Source: Pseudomonadota bacterium
GTDB lineage: Bacteria > Pseudomonadota > Gammaproteobacteria > Burkholderiales > Burkholderiaceae_E
Length of the DNA stretch: 22,494 nucleotides
Reading direction: 5' to 3'
Assembly (NCBI GenBank): GCA_023388075.1
Contig: JAEWGX010000033.1
Span: 1-22,494 of the forward strand
Shown piece by piece: positions 15,361-22,494 of this stretch (positions within the stretch are counted from its first letter, which is position 1; each line of letters opens with the position of its first letter). Below the pieces are notes generated by a model. That model had not been told where the DNA came from. It ran no database searches and worked only from the letters and a program-made list of their open reading frames with translations. The translations under genes were made by a program, and so were the position numbers.

Positions 15361-16749
15361 ATGAAGCCGTCCACCGTATCCCTTCTTCGCCGCCGCTTCC
15401 TCGCCCTCGGGGCCGCCGTCCTCCTGCTCGGCGCCTGCGCCACCCGTCCGGACCACAGCGCCTACCCGCCAATCGTCTTCGTCCACGGCAACGGCGACAG
15501 CGGCGCCCTCTGGCAGACCACGGTGTGGCGCTTCGAGTCGAACGGCTGGCCGACCGAACGCCTGCATGCGATGGACGTGCCCTATCCGCTCGCGCGCGAC
15601 GAGGACAATCGCGAGCAGCCGGGTCGAACTTCCACGACCGAACAGCGCGATCACCTCGCCGCGGAGGTCCAGCGCGTACTGGATCGCAGCGGCGCGGAAA
15701 AGGTGATCCTCGTCGGCAACTCGCGCGGCGGACTGACCATCCGCAATTACGTGCAGCACGGCGGCGAGCCGTTCGTCAGCCATGCGATCCTGGCCGGGAC
15801 GCCGAACCACGGCATCTGGGCCGTGAAAGGCATGCGGGAGAACAACGAGTTCTCCGGCACCGGGCCATTCCTCACGGCGCTCAACGCGCCCAAGAACGAC
15901 CGCGGCGACGAAGTGCCGCAATCGGTCCGCTGGCTGACCCTGCGCTCCGACAACAACGACAAGTACGCCCAGCCGGATGGCCTCTGGATCGGCTCGCGCG
16001 GCCAACGCACCAACGTGGACCACACCGGGCCGGAGCTGCGCGGTGCGACCAACATCGTGCTCCCCGGCGTGGACCACCGCGAGACGGCCTACTCGCCGGC
16101 CGCCTTCGAGGCAATGTACCGCTTCATCACCGGCGAGGCACCCCGCACCATCGACATCGAGCCGATGCCGGAGATCGTGCTGAACGGCAAGGTCTTCGGC
16201 CTGGGGCTGGATCCGTCCGATCCGTCATCCGGCAGTTTCGTGAACAACCTGCCGGCGGCCGGCGCCACCGTGCAGGTATTCGAGGTCGACCCGGATACCG
16301 GCGAGCGACTGGGCGAAGCGGTGCATCGCAAGCGCGTCGGACGCAACGGGCGCTGGGGGCCATTCGACGCACGGCCCGACGCGAGCTACGAGTTCGAGGT
16401 GACCGCCGACGGGTACCCGGTCAACCACGTGTATCGCAGTCCCTTCCCCCGCTCGAGTGGCCTGATCCACCTGCAACTGCGCCGCATCACGATCGACGAC
16501 GACGCGCGCTCGGTGATCAGCATGACCCGACCTCGCGGCTACTTCGATGCCCAGCGTGACAGGATGAGCTTCGGCGGCATCAGCCCGCCGCCCGGCGTGC
16601 CCCCGAGTGGCGCCGGCATCGCCACGTCGCGCCTCAAGTCCACCGACGACGCCATCCGCAGCGTAGCTGCGGAGTTCAACGGCGAGCGCATCGTGGGGCG
16701 CACGTGGCCGGCGGATGGGCACATGGTCGTGCTCGAGCTTACCTACTGA
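15361..16749 (+). CDS. alpha/beta-hydrolase lipase/esterase, probable Tat-exported lipoprotein
   Basis: 462-residue serine hydrolase. The N-terminus has a twin-arginine-like RRRFLAL (residues 10-16) and a lipobox LLGAC, with C26 as the lipidation site, so it should be anchored in a membrane facing the periplasm or the outside. The hydrolase domain (about 36-255) has the oxyanion segment VHGNGDSG, nucleophile S121 in VGNSRGG, a possible acid D197 and the catalytic His H239 in PGVDHRE. A beta-rich C-terminal half (about 270-462) follows, with a segment reading like a carboxypeptidase-regulatory or lipase C-terminal sandwich (AGATVQVFEVDPDTGE). The ATG at 15361 has only GGGA upstream. It sits between serS and rarA and is divergent from serS. 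The substrate may be a lipid or polyester. A triacylglycerol-type lipase and a generic esterase are both possible. Confidence 0.85.
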   Translation: MKPSTVSLLRRRFLALGAAVLLLGACATRPDHSAYPPIVFVHGNGDSGALWQTTVWRFESNGWPTERLHAMDVPYPLARDEDNREQPGRTSTTEQRDHLAAEVQRVLDRSGAEKVILVGNSRGGLTIRNYVQHGGEPFVSHAILAGTPNHGIWAVKGMRENNEFSGTGPFLTALNAPKNDRGDEVPQSVRWLTLRSDNNDKYAQPDGLWIGSRGQRTNVDHTGPELRGATNIVLPGVDHRETAYSPAAFEAMYRFITGEAPRTIDIEPMPEIVLNGKVFGLGLDPSDPSSGSFVNNLPAAGATVQVFEVDPDTGERLGEAVHRKRVGRNGRWGPFDARPDASYEFEVTADGYPVNHVYRSPFPRSSGLIHLQLRRITIDDDARSVISMTRPRGYFDAQRDRMSFGGISPPPGVPPSGAGIATSRLKSTDDAIRSVAAEFNGERIVGRTWPADGHMVVLELTY

Positions 16750-16769
16750 CGACGGCGGGCGCCGTCGTC
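16748..16769 (+). terminator. hairpin overlapping the lipase stop codon
   Basis: GACGACGGC (16748-16756) pairs perfectly with GCCGTCGTC (16761-16769) across a GGGC tetraloop. The stem starts inside the TGA stop codon. No T-run follows, so it is either a U-less terminator or a 3' end protector. Confidence 0.45.
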
Positions 16770-16788
16770 GCCCGGGCCACGACCGGCA

Positions 16789-17040
16789 TCACGCAGGGTC
16801 GATTTCCGTCTCGATCCGGATACTGCCCACGCGTGCCTTCGCCATTCCTTCCACAATGGCCGAGGTTCGGCCGTAGTGGTCCGTCAGCGCGCTGACCGCG
16901 TCGTCGGCCCGCCCTTCCACGAACGCGTCGAAGATGGCCATGTGCTCGGCGTGCTCGTTCCGGCGCTGGTAGCTGCGATCGACCGCAATCTGGCGGTAGC
17001 GATAGCTCTGCCGTCTCCGTCGCCGAACTGGAACGGCGCC
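16789..17040 (-). pseudogene. GntR-family (FCD domain) regulator remnant, C-terminal end only
   Basis: The minus strand encodes about 80 residues that read as the last three helices of an FCD ligand-binding domain: a run like YRQIAVDRSYQRRNEHAEHM, then AIFDAFVEGRADDAVSALTDHYGRT. The spaced histidines (in EHAEHM and DHYGRT) are those that usually bind a metal in this fold. The end is intact, with a TGA at 16791-16789. The winged-helix DNA-binding domain and the first half of FCD are absent, since only about 50 bases separate this stretch from the rarA stop. The Arg-rich start (RRRRRQ) looks like junction sequence. It is probably the relic of a regulator once controlling a neighbouring catabolic gene. 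A short free-standing protein from the ATG at 17052 cannot be excluded but is unlikely to work. Confidence 0.7.
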
Positions 17041-17090
17041 CACCTCTGACACCCACTGGGACCCCCGTAAAGGGTGACTCCCCGTGCTCC
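17036..17090. repeat. possible end of a REP/RAYT-type mobile element
   Basis: The plus strand carries GGCGCCCACCTCTGACACC, then an ACCCCC/GGGTGAC-rich stretch up to the rarA stop. GGTGTCAG-type motifs flanked by short G/C runs resemble terminal sequences I associate with REP-associated tyrosine transposases. CACCC/GGGTG can pair within it. No transposase is present. The call rests on resemblance only, together with its position at the broken end of the GntR remnant. Confidence 0.25.
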
Positions 17091-18434
17091 TTAGCGGTCT
17101 CGGGGCGCGGCTTCGTCTCGGCGCGCGGCTTCGTCCAGGTCGGCGAGATGCCGCATCTTCTCGGCGATCTTGGCCTCCAGCCCGCGGGCAACCGGCTTGT
17201 ACCAGCCCGGCTCGACGATGCCCTCCGGCAGGTATGTCTCGCCCGCCGCATACCCCTGCGGCTCGTCATGCGCATAGCGGTACGTCTTGCCGTAGCCGAG
17301 CTGCTTCATGAGGCGCGTCGGCGCGTTCCTCAGGTGCGGCGGAACCTCGCGTGACTTGTCCTCGCGCACGAAGGCGCGGGCCGCGTTGTAGGCCATGTAG
17401 CCGGCGTTGCTCTTGGCCGCCACCGCCAGATAGATCACGGCCTGGGCCAGTGCGAGCTCGCCCTCGGGGGACCCCAGTCGCTCGTAGGTGAGCGCGGCGT
17501 CGTTGGCGAGCTGCATCGCGCGTGGATCCGCAAGGCCGATGTCCTCCCACGCCATCCGGATGATCCGTCGCGCGAGATAGCGCGGATCGGCGCCGCCGTC
17601 GAGCATGCGGCACAGCCAGTAGAGGGCGGCATCGGGGCTGGAGCCGCGCACCGACTTGTGCAGGGCGGAGATCTGGTCGTAGAAATTGTCGCCACCCTTG
17701 TCGAAACGCCGCGCGTTCAGGGTGAGGGCCTCGCGCAGGAAGTCGGCATCGACGCGCGCGGTGCCGGCCGCGCGTGCGGCCGTGTCCGCCTGCTCGAGCA
17801 GGTTGAGCAGCCGCCGCGCGTCGCCGTCCGCGTAGCCGACCAGGGTCGCCAGCGCGGGCTCCTCCAGGTCGAGGTGCGGCAGCGCGCGGGCAAGTGCCCG
17901 GCGCGCCAGCGCGCCCAGCTCGTCCTCCCCGAGCGACTGCAGCACGTGCACCTGCGCGCGCGAGAGCAGCGCCGAGTTCACCTCGAAGGACGGGTTCTCC
18001 GTGGTCGCTCCGATGAAGGTCACCAGTCCGGACTCGACGAACGGCAGCAACGCGTCCTGCTGGCTCTTGTTGAAGCGGTGGATCTCGTCGATGAAGAGGA
18101 TGGTGCGCCGTCCCTTCGCGAGGTTGCGCTCCGCCTCCTCCATGGCCGCGCGGATGTCCTTGACGCCGGAAAGCACCGCCGAGAGCGCGATGAACTCGTA
18201 GCCGAAGGCGCTGGCGGTCAGGCGGGCAAGCGTGGTCTTGCCAACGCCCGGCGGGCCCCACAGGATCATCGAATGCGGCCGGCCGCTCTCGAAGGCGAGG
18301 CGCAGCGGCTTGCCTGCCCCGATCAGGTGCGACTGGCCCACCATCTCGTCCAGCGAACGCGGCCGAAGCGCCTCAGCGAGCGGCGCCGACGGCAGCACCG
18401 GGAAGAGCGGATCGGTATCGGCGGTGGCTGTCAC
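17091..18434 (-). CDS. rarA: replication-associated recombination protein A (AAA+ ATPase)
   Basis: 447-residue AAA+ ATPase of the RarA/MgsA/WRNIP1 family, related to clamp-loader subunits and acting at stalled replication forks. It has Walker A GPPGVGKTT (residues 60-68), Walker B ILFIDEIHRF (about 112-121), sensor GATTENPSFEVN and arginine-finger segment LLSRAQVH. The C-terminal part (AYNAARAF, GYGKTYRYAHDEPQGYAAGETYLPE) is characteristic of RarA. The start chosen is GTG at 18434, 27 bases after the lolA stop. No clear Shine-Dalgarno is seen, so coupling to lolA translation is plausible. Family proteins begin a similar distance before the RPRSLDE segment. Its neighbours are lolA and ftsK, as in related genomes. 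Confidence 0.95.
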   Translation of the reverse strand: MTATADTDPLFPVLPSAPLAEALRPRSLDEMVGQSHLIGAGKPLRLAFESGRPHSMILWGPPGVGKTTLARLTASAFGYEFIALSAVLSGVKDIRAAMEEAERNLAKGRRTILFIDEIHRFNKSQQDALLPFVESGLVTFIGATTENPSFEVNSALLSRAQVHVLQSLGEDELGALARRALARALPHLDLEEPALATLVGYADGDARRLLNLLEQADTAARAAGTARVDADFLREALTLNARRFDKGGDNFYDQISALHKSVRGSSPDAALYWLCRMLDGGADPRYLARRIIRMAWEDIGLADPRAMQLANDAALTYERLGSPEGELALAQAVIYLAVAAKSNAGYMAYNAARAFVREDKSREVPPHLRNAPTRLMKQLGYGKTYRYAHDEPQGYAAGETYLPEGIVEPGWYKPVARGLEAKIAEKMRHLADLDEAARRDEAAPRDR

Positions 18435-18461
18435 TGGGTGGCGGCGGGTCCGATCAGTCGA

Positions 18462-19136
18462 TCACTCGATCACGTCGACGCCGGGTGGCGGCGTGAAGAC
18501 GAACGCATCTTCCGGCACCGGTTCGTTGCGGCTGATGCGCGTGAAGGTGAAGCGGCTCAGCTGGCCGAACGCGTCGGTCACTTCCATCTGGAGCGGCAGG
18601 CCGTCGCGCAGGCCGACGCGGATGCGCTCGAACCCGCTGTCGGGCAGCTTGGGCGTCGCCTCCACCCAGTGCAACCCGTCCCGCTCGCCCTTCTCTTCCA
18701 GGCGGAACGCCTCGCCGATGTCGCCGCCGCCGAAGAGCACCGCGGCCGGCGTGGCCCGGATGACGTCGCCGGCCGCGCGGATCGTCACCTGCTTGAGGTC
18801 CTTGTCGTAGAAGTAGAGCTTCTTTCCGTCGGTGACGATGAGCTGCGCGTACGGCTCCTGGATGTCCCAGCGGAACCGGCCGGGCCGGGCAAACGAAAAC
18901 ACGCCGCGCGAGACCGGCGCGGCCTGGCGAGACTTGCGCTGAAGCTGCTGGGTGAACTCGCCGGTGGCCGAGCGCGTGGACTCCGCGAACGCACGGAGCT
19001 GCTCGATGGCACCCGCCGCCGCGACCGGCGCTGCCGGCAGCATGCTGCCAACGAGCGCCCCCGCCGCGACGACGAGCAGGCTGCGACGCCGCGGCAGGCG
19101 GGAGGGAGGACAGGCGCTTGGAATGGGCTGATTCAT
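18462..19136 (-). CDS. lolA: outer-membrane lipoprotein carrier protein LolA
   Basis: Periplasmic chaperone that takes lipoproteins from LolCDE and passes them to LolB. The 224 residues include a long signal peptide with an Arg-rich n-region (LPRRRSLLVVAAGALVG) and a probable cut near APVAAA. The mature part has SATGEFTQQL, the LolA-typical GVFSFARPGRFRWDI (containing the conserved RPG..RW), DGKKLYFYDKDLKQVT and a C-terminal FGQLSRFTFTRI. The n-region is longer than usual and carries an RRxSLL resembling a Tat motif, although LolA is normally a Sec substrate. It starts at the ATG at 19136 without a Shine-Dalgarno, 17 bases after a strong leader hairpin. It lies downstream of ftsK and upstream of rarA. 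Confidence 0.95.
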   Translation of the reverse strand: MNQPIPSACPPSRLPRRRSLLVVAAGALVGSMLPAAPVAAAGAIEQLRAFAESTRSATGEFTQQLQRKSRQAAPVSRGVFSFARPGRFRWDIQEPYAQLIVTDGKKLYFYDKDLKQVTIRAAGDVIRATPAAVLFGGGDIGEAFRLEEKGERDGLHWVEATPKLPDSGFERIRVGLRDGLPLQMEVTDAFGQLSRFTFTRISRNEPVPEDAFVFTPPPGVDVIE

Positions 19137-19150
19137 GTACGACGTCAGGA

Positions 19151-19183
19151 GGGACGGTGCGGACCGGCCGCACCGGCAGTCCC
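19151..19183 (-). promoter_or_regulatory. stem-loop in the lolA leader
   Basis: GGTGCGG (19156-19162) pairs with CCGCACC (19168-19174) across five bases. A flanking GGGAC (19151-19155) pairs with GTCCC (19179-19183), leaving a four-base bulge. On the lolA strand the structure ends 14 bases before the start codon. No T-run follows, so a translational or stability role is more likely than termination. Confidence 0.4.
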
Positions 19184-19223
19184 TAGCTTAACCGGAATGC
19201 GCGCCGAGGGCCCCGCAGGCCCC

Positions 19224-19251
19224 GGCAGGCCCCGGGACGCCAGGGCCTGCC
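19224..19251 (-). terminator. hairpin in the ftsK-lolA spacer
   Basis: GGCAGGCCC (19224-19232) pairs with GGGCCTGCC (19243-19251) around a ten-base loop. It lies within a GGCCCCG-repeat stretch (19209-19235). No U-run follows on the minus strand, so termination after ftsK is only possible, not shown. The remainder of the 199-base spacer has no gene. Confidence 0.35.
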
Positions 19252-19335
19252 CGGCCAGCGGGCCGGTCCCGGTAGCGGCTGGAATCGGCGCCGGACAGGA
19301 AAGGGATCCGGACGCGGAAACGGCCGGCCAGGCGC

Positions 19336-21711
19336 CTAGTCGTCGTCGCGCGCCGCGCCCGCCGGCACCAGGATCTCCCGGTTGCCGTTGCCCGCCATCG
19401 CGGATACCAGACCGGACTTCTCCATCTGCTCCAGCAGCCGCGCGGCCCGGTTGTAGCCGATGCGCAGGTGCCGCTGCACCAGGGAGATGGAGGCGCGACG
19501 ATGCTGGAGCACGACCGCCACCGCCTGGTCGTACATGGCGTCGGATTCGCCATCGATGCCGGCCTCGGAGAGCGTCTGCGAGAGGCCGCCGAAGCCGACC
19601 GCGCTGCCGGTGTCCGCCTCCTCGGGCACGCCGCCCTCGAGGATGCCCTCGATGTACTGCGGCTCGCCGCCACGCTCCTTCCAGTTGGCGACCACCTTGT
19701 GCACCTCCTCGTCGGCCACGTAGGCGCCGTGGATCCGCTGGGGCAGGTTGGTGCCGGACTGCATGTAGAGCATGTCGCCCTGCCCCAGCAGCGTCTCGGC
19801 GCCCATCTGGTCCAGGATGGTCCGGGAATCGATCTTCGAGGAGACCTGGAAGGCGATGCGGGTCGGGATGTTGGCCTTGATGAGGCCCGTGATGACGTCG
19901 ACCGAGGGCCGCTGAGTGGCCAGGATGAGATGGATGCCGGCCGCACGCGCCTTCTGCGCGAGCCGGGCGATCAGCTCCTCGATTTTCTTGCCGACCACCA
20001 TCATCAGGTCGGCGAGCTCGTCGATCACCACCACGATGGTCGGCAGGTGCGACAGCGGCTCGGGTTCGTCCGGGGTAAGCGAGAACGGGTTGGGAATCAG
20101 CTCCTCGCGCTTCTCGGCCTCCGCGATCTTGGTGTTGTAGCCGGAGAGGTTGCGTACGCCGAGCTTGCTCATCAGCCGGTAGCGCCGCTCCATCTCCCCC
20201 ACGCACCAGTTGAGCGCATGCCCGGCCTGGCGCATGTCGGTGACCACCGGCGCGAGCAGGTGAGGAATGCCCTCGTACACGCTCATCTCCAGCATCTTCG
20301 GATCGATGAGGATGAGGCGTACCTGCGCAGGATCGGACTTGTAGAGCAGCGACATCAGCATCGCGTTGATGCCGACCGACTTGCCCGACCCGGTGGTGCC
20401 GGCCACGAGCAGGTGGGGCATGCGAGCGAGGTCGGCCACGACCGGATGCCCGGCGATGTCCTTGCCGAGCGCGAGCGTCACCGCGGAGGTGCTGCTCGCG
20501 TAGACCTGCGATCCGATGATCTCGGAGAGCCGCACCGCCTGGCGCCGCGGGTTCGGCAGCTCGAGCCCCATGAGGTTCTTGCCGGGAATGGTCTCCACCA
20601 CCCGCAGGGAGATGACCGAGAGCGCCCGCGCCAGGTCCTTCGCCAGGTTGACGATCTGGCTGCCCTTCACGCCCGTGGCCGGCTCGATCTCGTAACGGGT
20701 GATCACCGGGCCGGGATAGGCGGCCACCACGGCGGCGGACACGCCGAAGTCCGAGAGCTTCTTCTCGATCAGGCGCGACGTGTACTCCAGCGTCTCCTGA
20801 GAGACGGTGGTCTCCATGTTGTCCGGCGGCTGGTCGAGCAGCGCGAGCGGCGGCAGCTCCGAATCAGCCGGCAGGTCCGAGAAGAGCGGCACCTGCCGCT
20901 CGCGTTGGGCGCGCTCGGACTTCTCGACGCGCGCCGGCCGCTCGATGCGCAGCGGCTCGGGATCGACGTCGATGATCTGGCGCAGCACCTCGACCGACTG
21001 CTCGCGGTTGTTGGCGGCCAGCTCGCCCAGCCGTCGGTCCTCGCGCGCGCTGATGAGCCCGCGCACCCGCACGATCGTGGCCTCTAGCCAGGCTCCGACG
21101 CGCTCGAACACCGTCAGCCAGGAAACGCCGCTCGCGAGGCTGAAGCCGATCGCGATCATCAGGAGCAGCGCGAGCGTCCCGCCCACCGCGCCGAGCTGCT
21201 CGTGCACCGGCTGCGCCACCAGCGCGCCCACCAGCCCACCGGGGGCGAGCGGCAGCGTGGCCTCGACGGTGTAGAGTCGCGCCGCCTCGAGGCCGGTGCA
21301 GCCCACCAGCATGACCACGAAGCCTACCCAGCGCTCCCAGGCGAAGCGCACCGCCTCGGGCCCCTTGTCGTCCAGCGCCTCCCGGTGAAGCGCCCGATAG
21401 CCGGACACCACCCGCATCATGAGGAAGCCGGAGAAGAGGTAGGCGGACAGGCCGAACAGGTACAGCATGAAGTCGGCGATCCACGCGCCGACTCGGCCGC
21501 CGAGGTTCGCGGTCTGGCGCGTCACCACGGCATGGGACCAGCCTGGATCGCGCGGATCGAAGCTCACCAGCACCAGCAGGAGGAAGAGCGCGAGAAAGCA
21601 CAATCCGATCCATCGCGCCTCCCGCAGCAGCCGTATCGCCCGGTCCGACAGCCCCGCGCTGCGCCCCATCCAGCCCTGCGGCGCGGTGACCGCGCTCGTG
21701 TTACGCGACAT
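19336..21711 (-). CDS. ftsK: DNA translocase FtsK
   Basis: Septum-bound hexameric DNA pump that moves the chromosome termini and activates XerCD at dif. The 791 residues comprise an N-terminal membrane domain with about four helices (residues 30-190), a short linker (about 200-290, with ERPARVEKSERAQRERQ), the RecA-like motor and a C-terminal gamma winged helix. In the motor, Walker A GTTGSGKSVGIN is near residue 440 and Walker B is VVVIDELADLMM. The gamma domain contains ISLVQRHLRIGYNRAARLLEQME and probably reads KOPS. The start is the ATG at 21711, with CGGAG 9 bases before it. A TTG two codons upstream is less likely. The linker is much shorter than in E. coli FtsK, as is common outside the enterics. 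The regulator gene ends only 16 bases upstream. Confidence 0.97.
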   Translation of the reverse strand: MSRNTSAVTAPQGWMGRSAGLSDRAIRLLREARWIGLCFLALFLLLVLVSFDPRDPGWSHAVVTRQTANLGGRVGAWIADFMLYLFGLSAYLFSGFLMMRVVSGYRALHREALDDKGPEAVRFAWERWVGFVVMLVGCTGLEAARLYTVEATLPLAPGGLVGALVAQPVHEQLGAVGGTLALLLMIAIGFSLASGVSWLTVFERVGAWLEATIVRVRGLISAREDRRLGELAANNREQSVEVLRQIIDVDPEPLRIERPARVEKSERAQRERQVPLFSDLPADSELPPLALLDQPPDNMETTVSQETLEYTSRLIEKKLSDFGVSAAVVAAYPGPVITRYEIEPATGVKGSQIVNLAKDLARALSVISLRVVETIPGKNLMGLELPNPRRQAVRLSEIIGSQVYASSTSAVTLALGKDIAGHPVVADLARMPHLLVAGTTGSGKSVGINAMLMSLLYKSDPAQVRLILIDPKMLEMSVYEGIPHLLAPVVTDMRQAGHALNWCVGEMERRYRLMSKLGVRNLSGYNTKIAEAEKREELIPNPFSLTPDEPEPLSHLPTIVVVIDELADLMMVVGKKIEELIARLAQKARAAGIHLILATQRPSVDVITGLIKANIPTRIAFQVSSKIDSRTILDQMGAETLLGQGDMLYMQSGTNLPQRIHGAYVADEEVHKVVANWKERGGEPQYIEGILEGGVPEEADTGSAVGFGGLSQTLSEAGIDGESDAMYDQAVAVVLQHRRASISLVQRHLRIGYNRAARLLEQMEKSGLVSAMAGNGNREILVPAGAARDDD

Positions 21712-21727
21712 CTGCAACCACTCCGAT

Positions 21728-22402
21728 TCAGCTTAGGTAGTTGCTGAGCTTCTCGCGCAGCATCAACCGGCCTTCCGGCATCGGGACGATATATCCCTCC
21801 ACCTCCAGCCCCTTCATCACGCGCGAGACCATCTCGCGCGAGGCGCCGATCATCTTGGCGATCTCCTGGCGCGGCAGCTTGTTGCGCACGATACGCTCGT
21901 TGCCGACCATCTCGGAGAAATCGAGCAGCACGCGCGCGACCCGGCCGTACACGTCCAGCAACGCGAGCGTCTCGATCTTCTTGTCGGCCTCGCGCAGCCG
22001 CTTCACCAGCCCCTTCATGATCCGCATGCAGATCTCGGGGCTGGACATCAGCATGGCCTTGAAGCCCTCCTTGTTGATCGACATGAAGTCGCAGGACTCG
22101 ATGGTGATGACGCTCGCCGAGCGCGGGGCATCGTCGATCAGGCTCATCTCCCCGAAGCACTCGCCCGGGCCGAGCACGGCAAGGATGACCTCCTTGCCTT
22201 CGGTATCCGAACGCTGCACCTTGGCCCGTCCGGAGAGCAGCACGTAGAGCGACTGGGACGGCTCGCCTTCGGCGACAATCGTGCGACCCTTGGGAAAGCT
22301 GCGTCGGACGCTGCCGGCGGCGAGGCGCTCGATCTGGGAATCCGTCAGGCCGGAGAACAGCGGCACTCGCTTCAGGAAAGCCTTGTTTTCGTCTTGAGCC
22401 AT
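21728..22402 (-). CDS. Crp/Fnr-family transcriptional regulator
   Basis: 224-residue regulator with an N-terminal cyclic-nucleotide-binding beta-roll and a C-terminal winged helix-turn-helix. The phosphate-binding cassette reads FGEMSLIDDAPRSASV. The Arg-Ser pair that contacts the cyclic phosphate in CRP is kept, so cAMP or cGMP binding is possible. The dimer helix follows (about 120-150). The recognition region is LPRQEIAKMIGASREMVSRVMKGLE (about 174-198), with SREMVSRVMKGL resembling the CRP recognition helix. There are no Fnr-type N-terminal cysteines. It starts at the ATG at 22402, with GAGG 5 bases upstream. It is followed after 16 bases by ftsK, so both may share a transcript. I do not assign it to crp itself. 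Confidence 0.92.
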   Translation of the reverse strand: MAQDENKAFLKRVPLFSGLTDSQIERLAAGSVRRSFPKGRTIVAEGEPSQSLYVLLSGRAKVQRSDTEGKEVILAVLGPGECFGEMSLIDDAPRSASVITIESCDFMSINKEGFKAMLMSSPEICMRIMKGLVKRLREADKKIETLALLDVYGRVARVLLDFSEMVGNERIVRNKLPRQEIAKMIGASREMVSRVMKGLEVEGYIVPMPEGRLMLREKLSNYLS

Positions 22403-22423
22403 ACCAACCTCGAGGATTGAATC

Positions 22424-22451
22424 CCTATAATTTTGCCCTACTTAGAAGCAA
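22424..22451 (-). promoter_or_regulatory. candidate promoter for the Crp-type regulator, with an opposing TATAAT
   Basis: On the minus strand TTGCTT (22451-22446) and TATAGG (22429-22424) are 16 bases apart, a fair sigma-70 match 20-odd bases before the regulator start. The same AT-rich spot gives a perfect TATAAT on the plus strand (22426-22431), which could drive a divergent gene beyond the window, but no -35 lies at normal spacing. The remaining bases to 22494 hold no gene that I can support. Confidence 0.35.
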
Positions 22452-22494
22452 ATCCTGGCGCCTGCAGTAGCAGTTTCCGCTAAATGGCTGATTT

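Noticed and set aside
17658..21087. Long plus-strand frames (740 and 539 codons) opposite rarA, lolA and ftsK
   Set aside because: They cross gene boundaries of conserved housekeeping genes and have only low-complexity Arg/Pro/Leu-rich protein.
22484..22494. Possible gene start ATGGCTGAT at the right edge
   Set aside because: Only three codons are visible and no Shine-Dalgarno precedes them, so it cannot be told from chance.

Overview
The window is GC-rich, densely coded chromosomal DNA. It most resembles a betaproteobacterium of the Burkholderiales type. The main support is the block at the right end, which on the minus strand reads Crp/Fnr-type regulator, ftsK, lolA, rarA and, after an interruption, serS. 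The order ftsK-lolA-rarA-serS is, from general knowledge, a familiar arrangement in that group. No tRNA, rRNA, CRISPR array, phage or intact transposase was seen.

Layout, left to right. (1) Bases 1-5665, minus strand: a four-gene, apparently co-transcribed set read as class III aminotransferase, phospholipase-D-family protein, acyl-CoA dehydrogenase, acyl-CoA ligase (cut by the window edge). Two of the three junctions are ATGA overlaps. (2) Bases 5710-8271, plus strand: an aromatic-hydroxylase-like FAD monooxygenase and a class III (CaiB/BaiF) CoA-transferase, closed by a good intrinsic terminator. (3) Bases 8564-12442, plus strand: a tripartite TRAP transporter of the DctP-DctQ-DctM type, with a Tat-dependent binding protein and an unusually long DctM. 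(4) Bases 12512-13768, minus strand: a second acyl-CoA dehydrogenase, clearly a paralogue of the first. (5) Bases 13831-22402: serS, then a plus-strand Tat-type lipoprotein lipase/esterase, a decayed GntR-family regulator fragment, rarA, lolA, ftsK and a Crp/Fnr-type regulator.

How the genes fit together (inference): the left half looks like accessory carboxylic-acid or aromatic catabolism. The TRAP system would import an organic acid. The ligase and CoA-transferase would make CoA thioesters, the dehydrogenases would oxidise them, and the flavin monooxygenase would hydroxylate a ring or similar substrate. No substrate can be named from sequence alone. The right half is housekeeping: chromosome segregation, lipoprotein sorting, replication-fork maintenance and tRNA charging.

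I did not find a clearly new defence, mobile or regulatory system. The points most worth a second look are the aminotransferase/PLD/acyl-CoA operon, the DctM with an extra helix pair and a 70-residue acidic Pro/Ala linker, a 17-base sequence shared by two hairpins around the TRAP genes, and the GntR remnant with a possible mobile-element scar beside rarA.
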